Part shown: in pieces, positions 1 through 13,274 of the stretch | How the letters are laid out: the number at the start of each line of letters is the position of its first letter | Position numbering within the stretch: the stretch's first letter is position 1 | DNA from: Agromyces ramosus | GTDB lineage: Bacteria > Actinomycetota > Actinomycetes > Actinomycetales > Microbacteriaceae | DNA length: 64,000 nucleotides | Direction: 5' to 3' | Assembly: GCF_004216665.1 (NCBI RefSeq) | Contig: NZ_SGWY01000003.1 | Coordinates: 1-64,000 of the forward strand | Position numbers and translations under genes: made by a program | The notes under the pieces: model-generated | The model's input: only the letters and a program-made list of their open reading frames with translations | Databases searched by the model: none | Told to the model about the DNA's origin: nothing

Positions 1-205
1 CCCACCCCAAAAGGGCAGGCCAAGAGTTGAATCTCTGACCGAGAACAATCATTACTGACTGTCCATCAATCCAAAGGAATCCCACCCCCACCAAAGGCAG
101 AGGACAGGGTTCAAAAATTGGCATTGAACATAGTGCACGCTGTTGAGTTCTCAAGGAACGGACGCACCTGAGTTTCAGCCTCGCGGCCTGCTGTCAGGGC
201 AACCT
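1..205 (-). other. 5' leader of a 16S rRNA operon (16S lies beyond the left edge)
   Basis: Read on the minus strand this stretch carries TTGAGAACTCAACAGCGTGC (154-135), matching the conserved actinobacterial rRNA leader element (TTGAGAACTCAATAGTGTG type) associated with antitermination and processing. It is followed by an AT-richer, non-coding leader that runs to base 1. Base composition is clearly lower in GC than the rest of the window, as expected for rRNA leaders. The mature 16S 5' end is not inside the window. No protein gene is supported in 1-545. Confidence 0.75.
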
Positions 206-207
206 AT

Positions 208-218
208 CTATCGTACCA
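208..218 (-). promoter_or_regulatory. rRNA operon downstream promoter (P2), extended -10
   Basis: On the minus strand TGGTACGAT gives an extended -10 (TG-N-TACGAT, hexamer at 215-210) without a convincing -35. It lies about 60 bases before the conserved leader element, which is the usual place of the last rRNA promoter in actinobacteria. The assignment rests on position and hexamer quality. Confidence 0.45.
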
Positions 219-319
219 CTTCCCAAGCAGGACTCGCGCCACACAGGGCGATCCTGCGACCGTCGAGGCGGTCGGGAGACACAACGCGAACGTTGGTTTC
301 CGTGAGGAAGTGGAGTTTC

Positions 320-348
320 ATCTTAGGCTTGAAATCACCGAGTCGCAA
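320..348 (-). promoter_or_regulatory. rRNA operon upstream promoter (P1)
   Basis: On the minus strand TTGCGA (348-343) and TAAGAT (325-320) are separated by exactly 17 bp, a good sigma70/HrdB-type promoter. It points left, towards the rRNA leader described below and away from the aldo/keto reductase. The -35 lies inside a perfect inverted repeat, AGTCGCA-A-TGCGACT, at 341-355, which could be a regulator site. Promoter function is inferred from the sequence only. Confidence 0.6.
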
Positions 349-545
349 TGCGACTTCGAGGCTATTTGGCTAAGAATCTCGCCATCCGGCCGGGCCGCTT
401 TCCGCTTCCCGCACCGCCGTGGCGATGAGTAAGAATTTACGCGGATCCCGGGCGCCTGCCAAATCAGGCTCGCATCCCGGGCGTGTCGCGGCATCGACTA
501 CGGAGGTCGGCACCATCGACCGCCTGATGGGCGGCCCTTTCGCGG

Positions 546-5741
<5,196 letters not shown>

Positions 5742-5840
5742 CGCGTCGGGGTGGGCGGATGCGGCGCCGTTCGCGCCGCTCGCGCCGACTCGCGCCGATC
5801 CGCCGACGGCACGCGCGTCGATCCGCCGACGGCAAGGGGG

Positions 5841-5869
5841 TTGACCTCGGGAGCCGCGAGGGTGAGAGT
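5841..5869 (+). promoter_or_regulatory. Promoter of the secreted M28 peptidase gene
   Basis: TTGACC (5841-5846) and GAGAGT (5864-5869) are separated by 17 bp. The predicted transcript starts near 5876, giving a leader of about 80 bases before GTG 5957. Immediately upstream, a perfect 16-bp direct repeat CGATCCGCCGACGGCA lies at 5796-5811 and 5819-5834 (period 23 bp), a possible activator site. Confidence 0.5.
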
Positions 5870-5956
5870 GGTTCGCGGCCGGGGTGGCGCCCGCATCGAC
5901 ACGATCGACTCGACGTCACAGCGCCCGGTTCTGCAGAGTCGCAGGGAGAAGACAAC

Positions 5957-7618
5957 GTGAAGAGAAACCAACGGATCGGGATCGGGGTCGTGACCGCCAC
6001 GGCGCTGGTCGCCCTCGCCGCAACGGGCACGGCCGCCTACGCCGCGGTGCCAACGGACACGAGCGAGTTGCGAGAAGCGGTCACCGCCGACGCGATCATG
6101 GACCACCTCGCCGAATTGCAGAGGATCGCGGACGACAACGGCGGCACGCGTGCGAGCGGCACCGACGGGTACGATGAGTCGCTCGACTACATCGCCGGGC
6201 TGCTCGAGGCAGCCGGCTACGAGGTGACCATCCAGGAGTTCCTGTTCAACTCGTTCCGCGAGCTGTCGGACCCCGTGTTCGAGCAGGTGACCCCGAATCC
6301 GGTCACCTACGTGCCGGGCGAGGACTTCTTCACGGCCGAGTACTCCGGCAGCGGCAACGTCGAGGCCGAACTCCAAGCCGTCGACCTCGTGCTCCCGCCG
6401 GGCGCCGAGGCGAGCACGTCGACCAGTGGGTGCGAGGTCGAGGACTTCGCCGACTTCGTCGCGGGCAACATCGCGCTCATCCAGCGCGGCACGTGCGACT
6501 TCTCGGTCAAGGCACAGAACGCCTTCGACGCGGGCGCCGTGGGCGTCATCATCTTCAACGAGGGGCAGGAAGGGCGCACCGAGACGCTGAACCCCACCCT
6601 CGGCGACCAGTTCAGCGCCGACCTGCCGGTGGTGGGCACCTCCTTCGAGATCGGCAACGAGCTCGCCACTCTGCTCGAGCAGGGTGCGGTTGAGATCCAC
6701 CTGGCGACCGAGACGCTCATCGAGCTCGACGTGCCGACGGCGAACCTCATCGCCGAGACGCCGACCGGACGCGACGACCGCGTCGTGATGGCCGGCGCCC
6801 ACCTCGATTCCGTGGCCGACGGCCCCGGCATCGAGGACAACGGCACCGGTTCGGCGACGCTGCTCGAGATCGCGCTCCAGATGGCCGATCTCGAGATCGA
6901 GCCGCGGAACACCGTGCGCTTCGCGTGGTGGGGTGCTGAAGAGGCAGGCCTCGTCGGATCGCAGTACTACGTCGACTCGCTCACCAAGCGCCAGGCGAAG
7001 GACATCGAGCTGTACCTCAACTTCGACATGATCGGCTCGCCGAACTACGCCCGGTTCATCTACGACGGCAGTGGCGACGCGTTCGGCATCAAGGGCCCGA
7101 GCGGCAGCGGCAACATCGAGCGGACCTTCGAGGAGTACTTCTCGTCGCAGGGCCTGATCTCGGAGCCGACGGCGTTCGACGGTCGCTCGGACTACGACGC
7201 GTTCATCACCGCCGGCATCCCGGCCGGTGGCCTCTTCACGGGTGCCGAGGACGCCAAGACCGCGGAGCAGGTGGAGTGGTACGGCGGACTCGCCACCTTC
7301 GACGGCGAACCGGTGTCGTACGACCCCTGCTACCACCAGGCGTGCGACAGCATGGACCCGATCGGAGACGGCGCCGACGCAGGCCTCTACGAGGCGCTGA
7401 ACGAGGTGTACGGGGGTGCGCTCGAGTACACCGACGACGCCGACGTCACCAGGATCACCAACGTGAACACGCTCGCGCTCGAGGAGATGGCGGATGCCGC
7501 CGCGCACGCGATCCTCACGTACGCGATGTCGACCGGATCGGTGAACGGCACGGCGAAGGCATCGCCGGTCGCGATGGAGAAGGTCGGCGACCGACTCGGC
7601 GCGCACTTCATGCGCTGA
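5957..7618 (+). CDS. Secreted M28 family zinc aminopeptidase with PA domain
   Basis: A 553-aa exported metalloaminopeptidase. Residues 1-30 form a Sec signal peptide (basic start, hydrophobic core, cleavage near TAAYA-A). A protease-associated (PA) domain covers about 120-260, inserted before the catalytic core as in Streptomyces/yeast-type aminopeptidases. The zinc ligands and catalytic acid are visible: His282, Asp294, Glu328-Glu329, Asp357 and His460. The start is GTG 5957 with an AGGGAGAA ribosome-binding site 6 bases upstream; the TAT-free N-terminus KRNQR supports it. It probably acts outside the cell, releasing amino acids from peptides. A strong hairpin follows the stop codon. The gene stands alone with its own promoter. 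Confidence 0.92.
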   Translation: MKRNQRIGIGVVTATALVALAATGTAAYAAVPTDTSELREAVTADAIMDHLAELQRIADDNGGTRASGTDGYDESLDYIAGLLEAAGYEVTIQEFLFNSFRELSDPVFEQVTPNPVTYVPGEDFFTAEYSGSGNVEAELQAVDLVLPPGAEASTSTSGCEVEDFADFVAGNIALIQRGTCDFSVKAQNAFDAGAVGVIIFNEGQEGRTETLNPTLGDQFSADLPVVGTSFEIGNELATLLEQGAVEIHLATETLIELDVPTANLIAETPTGRDDRVVMAGAHLDSVADGPGIEDNGTGSATLLEIALQMADLEIEPRNTVRFAWWGAEEAGLVGSQYYVDSLTKRQAKDIELYLNFDMIGSPNYARFIYDGSGDAFGIKGPSGSGNIERTFEEYFSSQGLISEPTAFDGRSDYDAFITAGIPAGGLFTGAEDAKTAEQVEWYGGLATFDGEPVSYDPCYHQACDSMDPIGDGADAGLYEALNEVYGGALEYTDDADVTRITNVNTLALEEMADAAAHAILTYAMSTGSVNGTAKASPVAMEKVGDRLGAHFMR

Positions 7619-7625
7619 CGGATGC

Positions 7626-7664
7626 ACCGACGGCCCTTCCGCTCCTCGCGGGAGGGCCGTCGGT
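7626..7664. terminator. Bidirectional hairpin terminator between convergent genes
   Basis: A perfect 12-bp stem, ACCGACGGCCCT (7626-7637) with AGGGCCGTCGGT (7653-7664), and a 15-base loop. It lies 7 bases after the M28 peptidase stop, and its right arm ends at the stop codon of the SRPBCC gene on the other strand. There is no long U-tract, as usual in this GC class. Confidence 0.7.
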
Positions 7665-8167
7665 CAGCCTCCGGCCGCCGCGAGCCGCTCGGCGTAGCCC
7701 GGCGCGAGCTCCGCCACGCGACGCGCCCAGGCCTCGCGGTCGCGCTCGGCGTCGGGCTCGGCGAGATGACGCGGCAGCGCCTCGAGGTAGGCGTGCCAGC
7801 CCGGACCGTACTCGGGCCTGGTCACGTGCTCGTGCCGGAGGTGCAGGCGGGTGCGCGCGCCGTCGGGCTCGAGCACCACCGTGAGCAGCGTGGGCTGCTC
7901 GCCGACGACGGTCCAGGTCGTCGTGAACCCGTGCGGGCGATCGCAGGACGTGACCTCGCCGTCGCAGTAGACGGCGCCGTCGGTGTCGAGCGCCTGCCAT
8001 CGTCCGCCGAGCCGGAACTCGCCCCGGTACGAGGCCATCCAGCGCGCGAGACGGGCGGGCGTGGTGATCGCCTGCCACAGGTCGTCGGGATCGGTGTCGT
8101 ACACCTCGTGGAACTCGAGCAGCAGCCCGGGCTCGTCGGGAAGGATCTCACCCGTCACGGCCATCAT
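7664..8167 (-). CDS. SRPBCC / AHSA1-family domain protein
   Basis: A 167-aa single-domain START-like protein of the activator-of-Hsp90/polyketide-cyclase group (pattern EVYDTDPDDLWQAITTPARL, then GGRW and a C-terminal helix). Members bind small hydrophobic ligands; the ligand is unknown. The start overlaps the upstream arsR-type gene by 20 bp, so the two are translationally coupled. Two tandem ATGs (8167 and 8164) follow GAGAGG; the second has the better spacing (7 bases) and may be the true start. ArsR plus SRPBCC is a common detoxification/stress pair, but the inducer is not known. A second, divergently arranged pair of the same kind occurs at 42203-43022. Confidence 0.85.
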   Translation of the reverse strand: MMAVTGEILPDEPGLLLEFHEVYDTDPDDLWQAITTPARLARWMASYRGEFRLGGRWQALDTDGAVYCDGEVTSCDRPHGFTTTWTVVGEQPTLLTVVLEPDGARTRLHLRHEHVTRPEYGPGWHAYLEALPRHLAEPDAERDREAWARRVAELAPGYAERLAAAGG

Positions 8168-8525
8168 CGTTCCTCTCGTCGGGTGCGCCGAGCGGCTCGG
8201 CGCGTCGTTCGCGCCGGCCGCGTGCGACCTCGGTGTGCAGGGCGGCGAGCCCCGCCTCCCACGTCCCGCGGTAGCGCTCGAGCTGGCGGCCCGCGTCGTC
8301 GATTCCGCCGGGGTCGATCGAGTAGAGGCGCCTCGCCCCCTCCGGACGAACCGTCGCGAAGCCGTGCTCGCGCAGGATGCGCAGCTGGCGCGAGACCGCC
8401 GGCTGCGTGATGCCGAACTCGCCGCCGACCACGGCGACCACCTCGCCCGCACTCGCCTCCCCCGCCGCGAGCAGGTCGAGGATCCGCCGACGCACCGGGT
8501 CGCCGAGGACATCGAAGGCATGCAC
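8148..8525 (-). CDS. ArsR-family winged-helix repressor
   Basis: A 125-aa helix-turn-helix protein: DVLGDPVRRRILDLL at the N-terminus, recognition region ITQPAVSRQLRILREHGF, wing RPEGARRLYSI. No cysteine or histidine cluster typical of metal-sensing ArsR/SmtB proteins is seen, so it probably belongs to the non-metal ArsR subgroup that is paired with SRPBCC proteins. The start is GTG 8525; TATAAT (8537-8532 on the minus strand) ends 6 bases before it, so the mRNA is leaderless. The C-terminal 25 residues are rich in Arg, Glu and Asp. It forms an operon with the overlapping SRPBCC gene and probably represses both through the inverted repeat over its promoter. Confidence 0.88.
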   Translation of the reverse strand: MHAFDVLGDPVRRRILDLLAAGEASAGEVVAVVGGEFGITQPAVSRQLRILREHGFATVRPEGARRLYSIDPGGIDDAGRQLERYRGTWEAGLAALHTEVARGRRERRAEPLGAPDERNDDGRDG

Positions 8526-8531
8526 GGGTCG

Positions 8532-8553
8532 ATTATAACACTTTGTGTTTATA
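8532..8553 (-). promoter_or_regulatory. Leaderless promoter with overlapping ArsR-type operator
   Basis: On the minus strand a consensus TATAAT (8537-8532) lies 6 bases before GTG 8525. It is overlapped by an inverted repeat read on the plus strand as TATAACAC-TTT-GTGTTTATA (8534-8553); the inner AACAC/GTGTT arms are perfect. The AT-rich dyad resembles operators of ArsR-family repressors and stands out from its GC-rich surroundings. Autoregulation is inferred. Confidence 0.55.
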
Positions 8554-8622
8554 TACGTCGAACCTGATGCGTGAGCGCGGCCCGTGCTGCCGCGGCATCC
8601 GCCTCGATAGAGTGGACGGACC

Positions 8623-9831
8623 GTGGGTAGCTACACCGATCTCCTCAGAACCTCGGGCGTCGCTCGCATCATCGCCGCCCAGCTGACCGCTCGGTTCCCC
8701 TCGGGAATGCTCTCACTCGCCTTCCTGCTGCACGTCGAGCAGCAGACCGGCTCCTACGGTGCGGCGGGCCTCGTGCTCGCCGCCACGTCGATCGGCCAGG
8801 CGATCGCCGGTCCGCTCACGAGTCGCCTCATGGGCCGGTTCGGCATGCGCCCCGTGCTCATCACGACGCTCGCGGTGTGCGTCACCGCCGTCGTGGCGAT
8901 CGGGGTCCTGCCCCTCACCGTGCCCATGTACATGGGCGTCGGGTTCATCGCCGGGCTCTCGACCCCGCCCGTGCAGCCGGCGGTGCGCACCATCTACCCG
9001 AAGATGGTGAACTCCCGGCAGCTCACCCCGCTCTTCTCCCTCGACGCCTCGGCGCAGGAGATCATCTGGGTCGTCGGGCCGGTCGTCACCACGTTCGTGT
9101 CCACCCAGATCGGCACCGTCTGGGGCATCCTGCTCGCGGCGGCCATGATGGTCGTCGGCGGCATCTGGTTCATCTCCTCGCCCGAGCTCGGCCGGGTGCG
9201 CATCCCGCGGTCGAAGCGCCGCTTCGGCGTGGTGCTCAGCCGCCCGCCGGTCCTGCTTGCCACGATCGTCGGCTTCCTCCTGATCGGCGCCTGCGCCGCG
9301 GTCGAGGCCGGCGTCGTCGCGGCGTTCGGCCACGACGGTGCCGAGGCCGGCATCGTGCTCGCGATCTTCTCCGTCGGCTCGCTCGCCGGCGGACTCTTCC
9401 TCGGGCACGTGCCGATCGGCCCGTGGGCGACCGCGCGCCGGCTGTTCATCGTCTTCGCCGGCGTCGCGCTCGCCGCGTTCGCCATGGACTTCTGGTGGCT
9501 CTCGGTCACGCTCTTCATCGCGGGCATCGGCATCGCACCGGCCCTCGCGGTGCTGTTCGCGATCGTCTCGGCGAGCGTGAAGTTCAGCGACACGGCCGAG
9601 GCCTACGGCTGGGTCGGCACCGGCCAGCTCATCGGCGCCGCGCTCGGATCGGCGCTCGCCGGGTTCCTGATCGACCTGAGCGGCGCCCAGGGCGCGTTCT
9701 GGGCCGCGACCGCCCTCGCGCTCCTGGGCGTGATCGCCGCGGTGCTCGGCCGCCCGTGGCACCCCGACCTGCGGGGTCGCGACGCGAGCCCCATCCCCGA
9801 CACCGAACCGGTGCCGTTGCAACCCAGCTGA
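8623..9831 (+). CDS. MFS transporter, 12-TM (sugar efflux/SetA- or YfcJ-like)
   Basis: A 402-aa integral membrane protein with about 12 hydrophobic segments and the MFS motif A-like loop (SRLMGRFGMRPVL) between segments 2 and 3. It is likely a proton-driven exporter of unknown substrate in the cytoplasmic membrane. The start is GTG 8623; TAGAGT (8608-8613) ends 9 bases before it and no Shine-Dalgarno is seen, so this is another leaderless start. It is separated by only 13 bases from the downstream aldo/keto reductase, which has its own ribosome-binding site, so the two are probably cotranscribed. Confidence 0.85.
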   Translation: MGSYTDLLRTSGVARIIAAQLTARFPSGMLSLAFLLHVEQQTGSYGAAGLVLAATSIGQAIAGPLTSRLMGRFGMRPVLITTLAVCVTAVVAIGVLPLTVPMYMGVGFIAGLSTPPVQPAVRTIYPKMVNSRQLTPLFSLDASAQEIIWVVGPVVTTFVSTQIGTVWGILLAAAMMVVGGIWFISSPELGRVRIPRSKRRFGVVLSRPPVLLATIVGFLLIGACAAVEAGVVAAFGHDGAEAGIVLAIFSVGSLAGGLFLGHVPIGPWATARRLFIVFAGVALAAFAMDFWWLSVTLFIAGIGIAPALAVLFAIVSASVKFSDTAEAYGWVGTGQLIGAALGSALAGFLIDLSGAQGAFWAATALALLGVIAAVLGRPWHPDLRGRDASPIPDTEPVPLQPS

Positions 9832-9844
9832 GTAGGAGACCCGG

Positions 9845-10678
9845 ATGCCCCAACCGATCACGCCCGCCCCGCGGCTCTCGCTCGCCGACGGCGCCATGAT
9901 CCCCCAGCTCGGGTTCGGCCTCTACAAGGTGCCGGCCGCGGATGCCGCGCGCCTCAGCCGCGCCGCGATCGAGATCGGCTACCGGCACCTCGACACCGCC
10001 GCGTTCTACGCGAACGAGGCGGAGGTGGGCGAGGCCGTGCGCGGGGCCCCGGTGCCACGCGAGGAGCTCTTCGTCGCGAGCAAGGTGTGGAAGGACGACA
10101 ACGGGTTCGACTCGACGCTGCGCGCGTTCGACGCGAGCATGTCGCGGCTGGGTCTCGACTCGCTCGACCTCTACCTCATCCACTGGCCGGTTCCGTCGAC
10201 CGACCGGTACGTCGACACCTGGCGCGCGCTCATCCGCCTGCAGGACGAGGGCCGCGTGCGATCGATCGGCGTCGCGAACTTCCACGCGCACCACGTCGAG
10301 CGCATCGTCGCCGAGACCGGCGTGGCACCGGTCGTGAACCAGGTCGAGCTGCACCCGTGGCTCCCGCAGGCGGAGTTGCGCGCCTTCGACGCGGAACGCG
10401 GCATCCGCACCGAGGCGTGGTCGCCGCTCGCCCGCGGCCGCGTGCTCGGCACGCCGCTCCTCGACGACCTGGCCGACAAGCACGGCCGCTCGCCCGCGCA
10501 GATCGTGCTGCGCTGGCACCTCGAACTCGGCAACGTCGTGATCCCGAAGGCGTCCTCGCCCGAGCGACTGCGCGAGAACCTCGACGTGTTCGACTTCGCG
10601 CTCGACGCCGACGACCTCGCCGCGATCGCCACGCTCGAGACCGGCGAGCGCACGGGCCGCGACCCCGAATTCGACTGA
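9845..10678 (+). CDS. Aldo/keto reductase (AKR5-like)
   Basis: A 277-aa NADPH-dependent reductase closely related to the enzyme at 546-1382. The catalytic tetrad is intact: Asp50, Tyr55 (HLDTAAFYANE), Lys80 (VASKVW) and His113 (LIHWP). ATG 9845 is preceded by AGTAGGAGA at proper spacing. It lies directly behind the MFS gene, suggesting one transcript; reduction of a sugar or aldehyde handled by that transporter is a possible link, but this is speculation. The stop is followed by about 160 bp of intergenic sequence. Confidence 0.9.
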   Translation: MPQPITPAPRLSLADGAMIPQLGFGLYKVPAADAARLSRAAIEIGYRHLDTAAFYANEAEVGEAVRGAPVPREELFVASKVWKDDNGFDSTLRAFDASMSRLGLDSLDLYLIHWPVPSTDRYVDTWRALIRLQDEGRVRSIGVANFHAHHVERIVAETGVAPVVNQVELHPWLPQAELRAFDAERGIRTEAWSPLARGRVLGTPLLDDLADKHGRSPAQIVLRWHLELGNVVIPKASSPERLRENLDVFDFALDADDLAAIATLETGERTGRDPEFD

Positions 10679-10838
10679 GCCCGGGGCGTCGGCCGAGCCG
10701 TTCCGACGCGGCTGAACGACCCGCGGGCGCGGTTCGTTGGGGCCGCTCGGCGATTCACAGCGAAGCGCAATCCGATCGTGATCCGACTCCCAGCCGGGGT
10801 CCAGACATGCGGTTCGCGCGCCGCAATACAGTGAGCGC

Positions 10839-11813
10839 ATGAGACGACTCGGACCCGCGGCGGCAGCGGCCGCGATCACCGCCCTGCTCCTCGCCGGCTG
10901 CTCGGCGGGATCCGATGAGTCGAGCGAACCGGCCGTCGACGCGCCGGCCGCGCCCGTCGCCCCCGAGCCCGGCAAGGTCGACAGCCAGACGGCCGAGGAC
11001 GCCGCCGGGGGTGCCGTCGAGGCGCAGCCGGCCGACCGCAGCGTCATCACCACGGGCTGGGTGTCGATCACGGTCGACGACCCCATCGCCTCCGCCGAGG
11101 AGGCGGCCGACCTCGCCGAGCAGGCCGGGGGCCGCGTCGACAGCCGCACCGAGAGCCCGGGCACCGACGCCCAGCCGCCGAGCGCGTCGCTCACGCTGCG
11201 CATCCCCTCCGACGAGCTCGACGCGTTCGTCGACGAGCTGCGCGAGCTCGGCGCCGTGAACTCGGTGTCGATGAACGCCTCGGATGTCACGCAGCAGCGC
11301 CAGGACCTCGACGGCCGCATCGATGCGCTCACCGCCTCGGTCGACCGCCTGCAGCAGCTCCTCTCGGAGGCGACCACGATCGCCGACCTCATCGCGATCG
11401 AGTCGGAGCTCACCACCCGGCAGGCCGAGCTCGACAGCCTGACCCAGCAGCGCGACTGGCTCGTCGACCAGGTCGACTTCTCGACGATCACGGTCGACCT
11501 CGTGACCGAGGACGTCGCCCCCGACCCGCAGCCCGACGACTTCTGGAGCGGGCTCGTCAGCGGCTGGAACGCGCTCGTCGCCTTCGCGAGCTGGCTCGGC
11601 GTGGCCGTCGGGGTGCTCCTGCCCTGGCTGCTCGTGGGGCTCGTCACCACCGCGGTCATCGTGGCGATCGTGCTGCTCGCCACGCGGCGTCGGCGCAGGG
11701 GACCGACCCCGTCGGCGCCGGTGCCACCCGAGCCGGCTCCCGCCGAACCGGCCGGCGCGACGACCGCGACGGGCGCCCCGCATGACCCGCACGACGGGCG
11801 TCCTCGGGCGTAG
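10839..11813 (+). CDS. DUF4349 domain lipoprotein
   Basis: A 324-aa lipoprotein anchored at both ends. Residues 1-21 are a lipoprotein signal with lipobox LLAGC (Cys21). An acidic Ala/Pro linker follows, then a DUF4349 domain (about 65-225) with a long coiled-coil hairpin (QQRQDLDGRIDALTASVDRL). A transmembrane helix lies near 245-285, followed by an RRRRRG stop-transfer and a Pro/Ala-rich cytoplasmic tail. Function is unknown for the family. ATG 10839 is leaderless: TACAGT (10827-10832) ends 6 bases upstream. Its stop codon TAG forms the first three bases of the -10 hexamer of the next gene. Confidence 0.85.
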   Translation: MRRLGPAAAAAAITALLLAGCSAGSDESSEPAVDAPAAPVAPEPGKVDSQTAEDAAGGAVEAQPADRSVITTGWVSITVDDPIASAEEAADLAEQAGGRVDSRTESPGTDAQPPSASLTLRIPSDELDAFVDELRELGAVNSVSMNASDVTQQRQDLDGRIDALTASVDRLQQLLSEATTIADLIAIESELTTRQAELDSLTQQRDWLVDQVDFSTITVDLVTEDVAPDPQPDDFWSGLVSGWNALVAFASWLGVAVGVLLPWLLVGLVTTAVIVAIVLLATRRRRRGPTPSAPVPPEPAPAEPAGATTATGAPHDPHDGRPRA

Positions 11814-11822
11814 TCTGGCGTC

Positions 11823-12986
11823 GTGAGCGCGACGCCGGAGACCCTGCTGAACGACGACCTCCTGGAGCGGGTGCGCGAGCGCGCCGCGGGGTACGACCGC
11901 GAGAACGCGTTCTTCACCGAGGACCTCGTCGAGCTGCGCGAGGCCGGATACCTCACGGCGCTCGTGCCGGTCGAGTCCGGCGGCCTGGGCTGGGGCTTCG
12001 ACGACGCGGTGCGGGCGCAGATGCGGCTCGCCGGCGCCGCTCCGGCCACCGCGCTCGCGGTGAACATGCACCTCGTGTGGACGGGCGTCGCGAAGATCCT
12101 GCGCGACCGAGGCGACGACAGCCTCGACTTCGTCCTCCGCGAGGCGGGCTCCGGCGAGGTCTTCGGCTTCGGGATCAGCGAGGCCGGCAACGACCTGATG
12201 CTCTTCGGCTCGCGCACGACCGCGGAGCCGCAGGACGGCGGCGGCTACCGCTACTCGGGTCGCAAGATCTTCACGTCGCTCTCCCCCGCATGGACGCGGC
12301 TCGGCACGATGGGTCTCGACACGGCGTCGGCGGATGCCCCGAAGATCGTGTACGGGTTCGTCGACCGGGAGGACCCCGACATCCGCATCCTCGACGACTG
12401 GGACACGATCGGCATGCGTGCCACCCAGAGCCGCACCACCGTGCTCGACGGGGCGTACGCCGCCCCCGACCGGATCGTGCGCCGGCTCGACCCCGGCCCC
12501 AACGCCGACCCGCTCATCTTCGGCATCTTCGCGAGCTTCGAACTGCTGCTCGCCGCCGTCTACGCCGGCATCGGGGCGCGCGCGCTCGACCTCGCCGTCG
12601 CCGCGGCGCACCGGCGCACCTCGATGAGGCGCGACGGCGCACCCCTGTCGCAGGATCCCGACATCCGCTGGCGGATCGCCGACGCCGCGATCGCGCAGGA
12701 CGCGCTCGAGCCGCAGCTGCTCGCCGTCGCGCACGACCTCGACGGGCTCGTCGACCACGGGTCGCGCTGGTTCGCGAAGCTCGTCGGCATCAAGGTGCGG
12801 GCCACCGAGACCGCCAGGCAGGTCGTCGACCAGGCCGTGCGCGTATCGGGCGGATCGTCGTACTTCGCCGGCTCCGAGCTGGGTCGCCTGCACCGCGACG
12901 TGCTCGCGGGCATCTTCCACCCCTCCGACGACGAGTCGGCGCACAACACCGTTGCGAACGCCTGGCTCGGCCCGATCGACGCCTGA
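11823..12986 (+). CDS. Acyl-CoA dehydrogenase-family flavoprotein
   Basis: A 387-aa protein with the acyl-CoA dehydrogenase N-terminal, middle (FGFGISEAGNDLMLFGSRTTAE) and C-terminal domains. The C-terminal RDVLAGIFHPSDDESAH segment is typical of actinobacterial members of uncertain substrate. It uses FAD to oxidise an acyl-thioester or related substrate in the cytoplasm. GTG 11823 is leaderless: TAGTCT (11811-11816) ends 6 bases before it and overlaps the stop codon of the upstream gene. No electron-transfer flavoprotein genes or beta-oxidation partners lie nearby, so the pathway is unknown. Confidence 0.85.
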   Translation: MSATPETLLNDDLLERVRERAAGYDRENAFFTEDLVELREAGYLTALVPVESGGLGWGFDDAVRAQMRLAGAAPATALAVNMHLVWTGVAKILRDRGDDSLDFVLREAGSGEVFGFGISEAGNDLMLFGSRTTAEPQDGGGYRYSGRKIFTSLSPAWTRLGTMGLDTASADAPKIVYGFVDREDPDIRILDDWDTIGMRATQSRTTVLDGAYAAPDRIVRRLDPGPNADPLIFGIFASFELLLAAVYAGIGARALDLAVAAAHRRTSMRRDGAPLSQDPDIRWRIADAAIAQDALEPQLLAVAHDLDGLVDHGSRWFAKLVGIKVRATETARQVVDQAVRVSGGSSYFAGSELGRLHRDVLAGIFHPSDDESAHNTVANAWLGPIDA

Positions 12987-13094
12987 CCCGCTCGCCCGCG
13001 GGGCGTGGCCGGCCCGGCACCCCGCATCGGAGCGCGCCCGCGCACTAGACTGGCGGAGCCGGCGCCGCCGCCGCATCACCACCGGGAGGTCCTC

Positions 13095-13271
13095 GTGAAC
13101 GTCGTCGCTTTCCTCATCGCGATGGGATTCTTCGTCTTCGGCATGTGGGTCCTCAGCATCGCCCCCGAGCTCGCGGGGTTCGAGGCGGCCACGTTCTTCG
13201 GCGGCATCCTGTGCGTGGCCCTCGCGGTCGCGATCCCGGTGAACCTCCTCGGCCGCGCCGACGGCGTCTGA
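13095..13271 (+). CDS. Small two-helix membrane protein
   Basis: A 58-aa protein with two hydrophobic segments (about 3-22 and 30-50) joined by a short loop SIAPELAG; the family is not recognised. GTG 13095 is preceded by GGGAGGT at 4-10 bases. A TAGACT -10 hexamer about 45 bases upstream (near 13047) would give a leadered transcript. The stop is only 3 bases before the start of the AlaX-like gene, so the two are likely one operon. No functional clue beyond a membrane location. Confidence 0.65.
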   Translation: MNVVAFLIAMGFFVFGMWVLSIAPELAGFEAATFFGGILCVALAVAIPVNLLGRADGV

Positions 13272-13274
13272 CGG

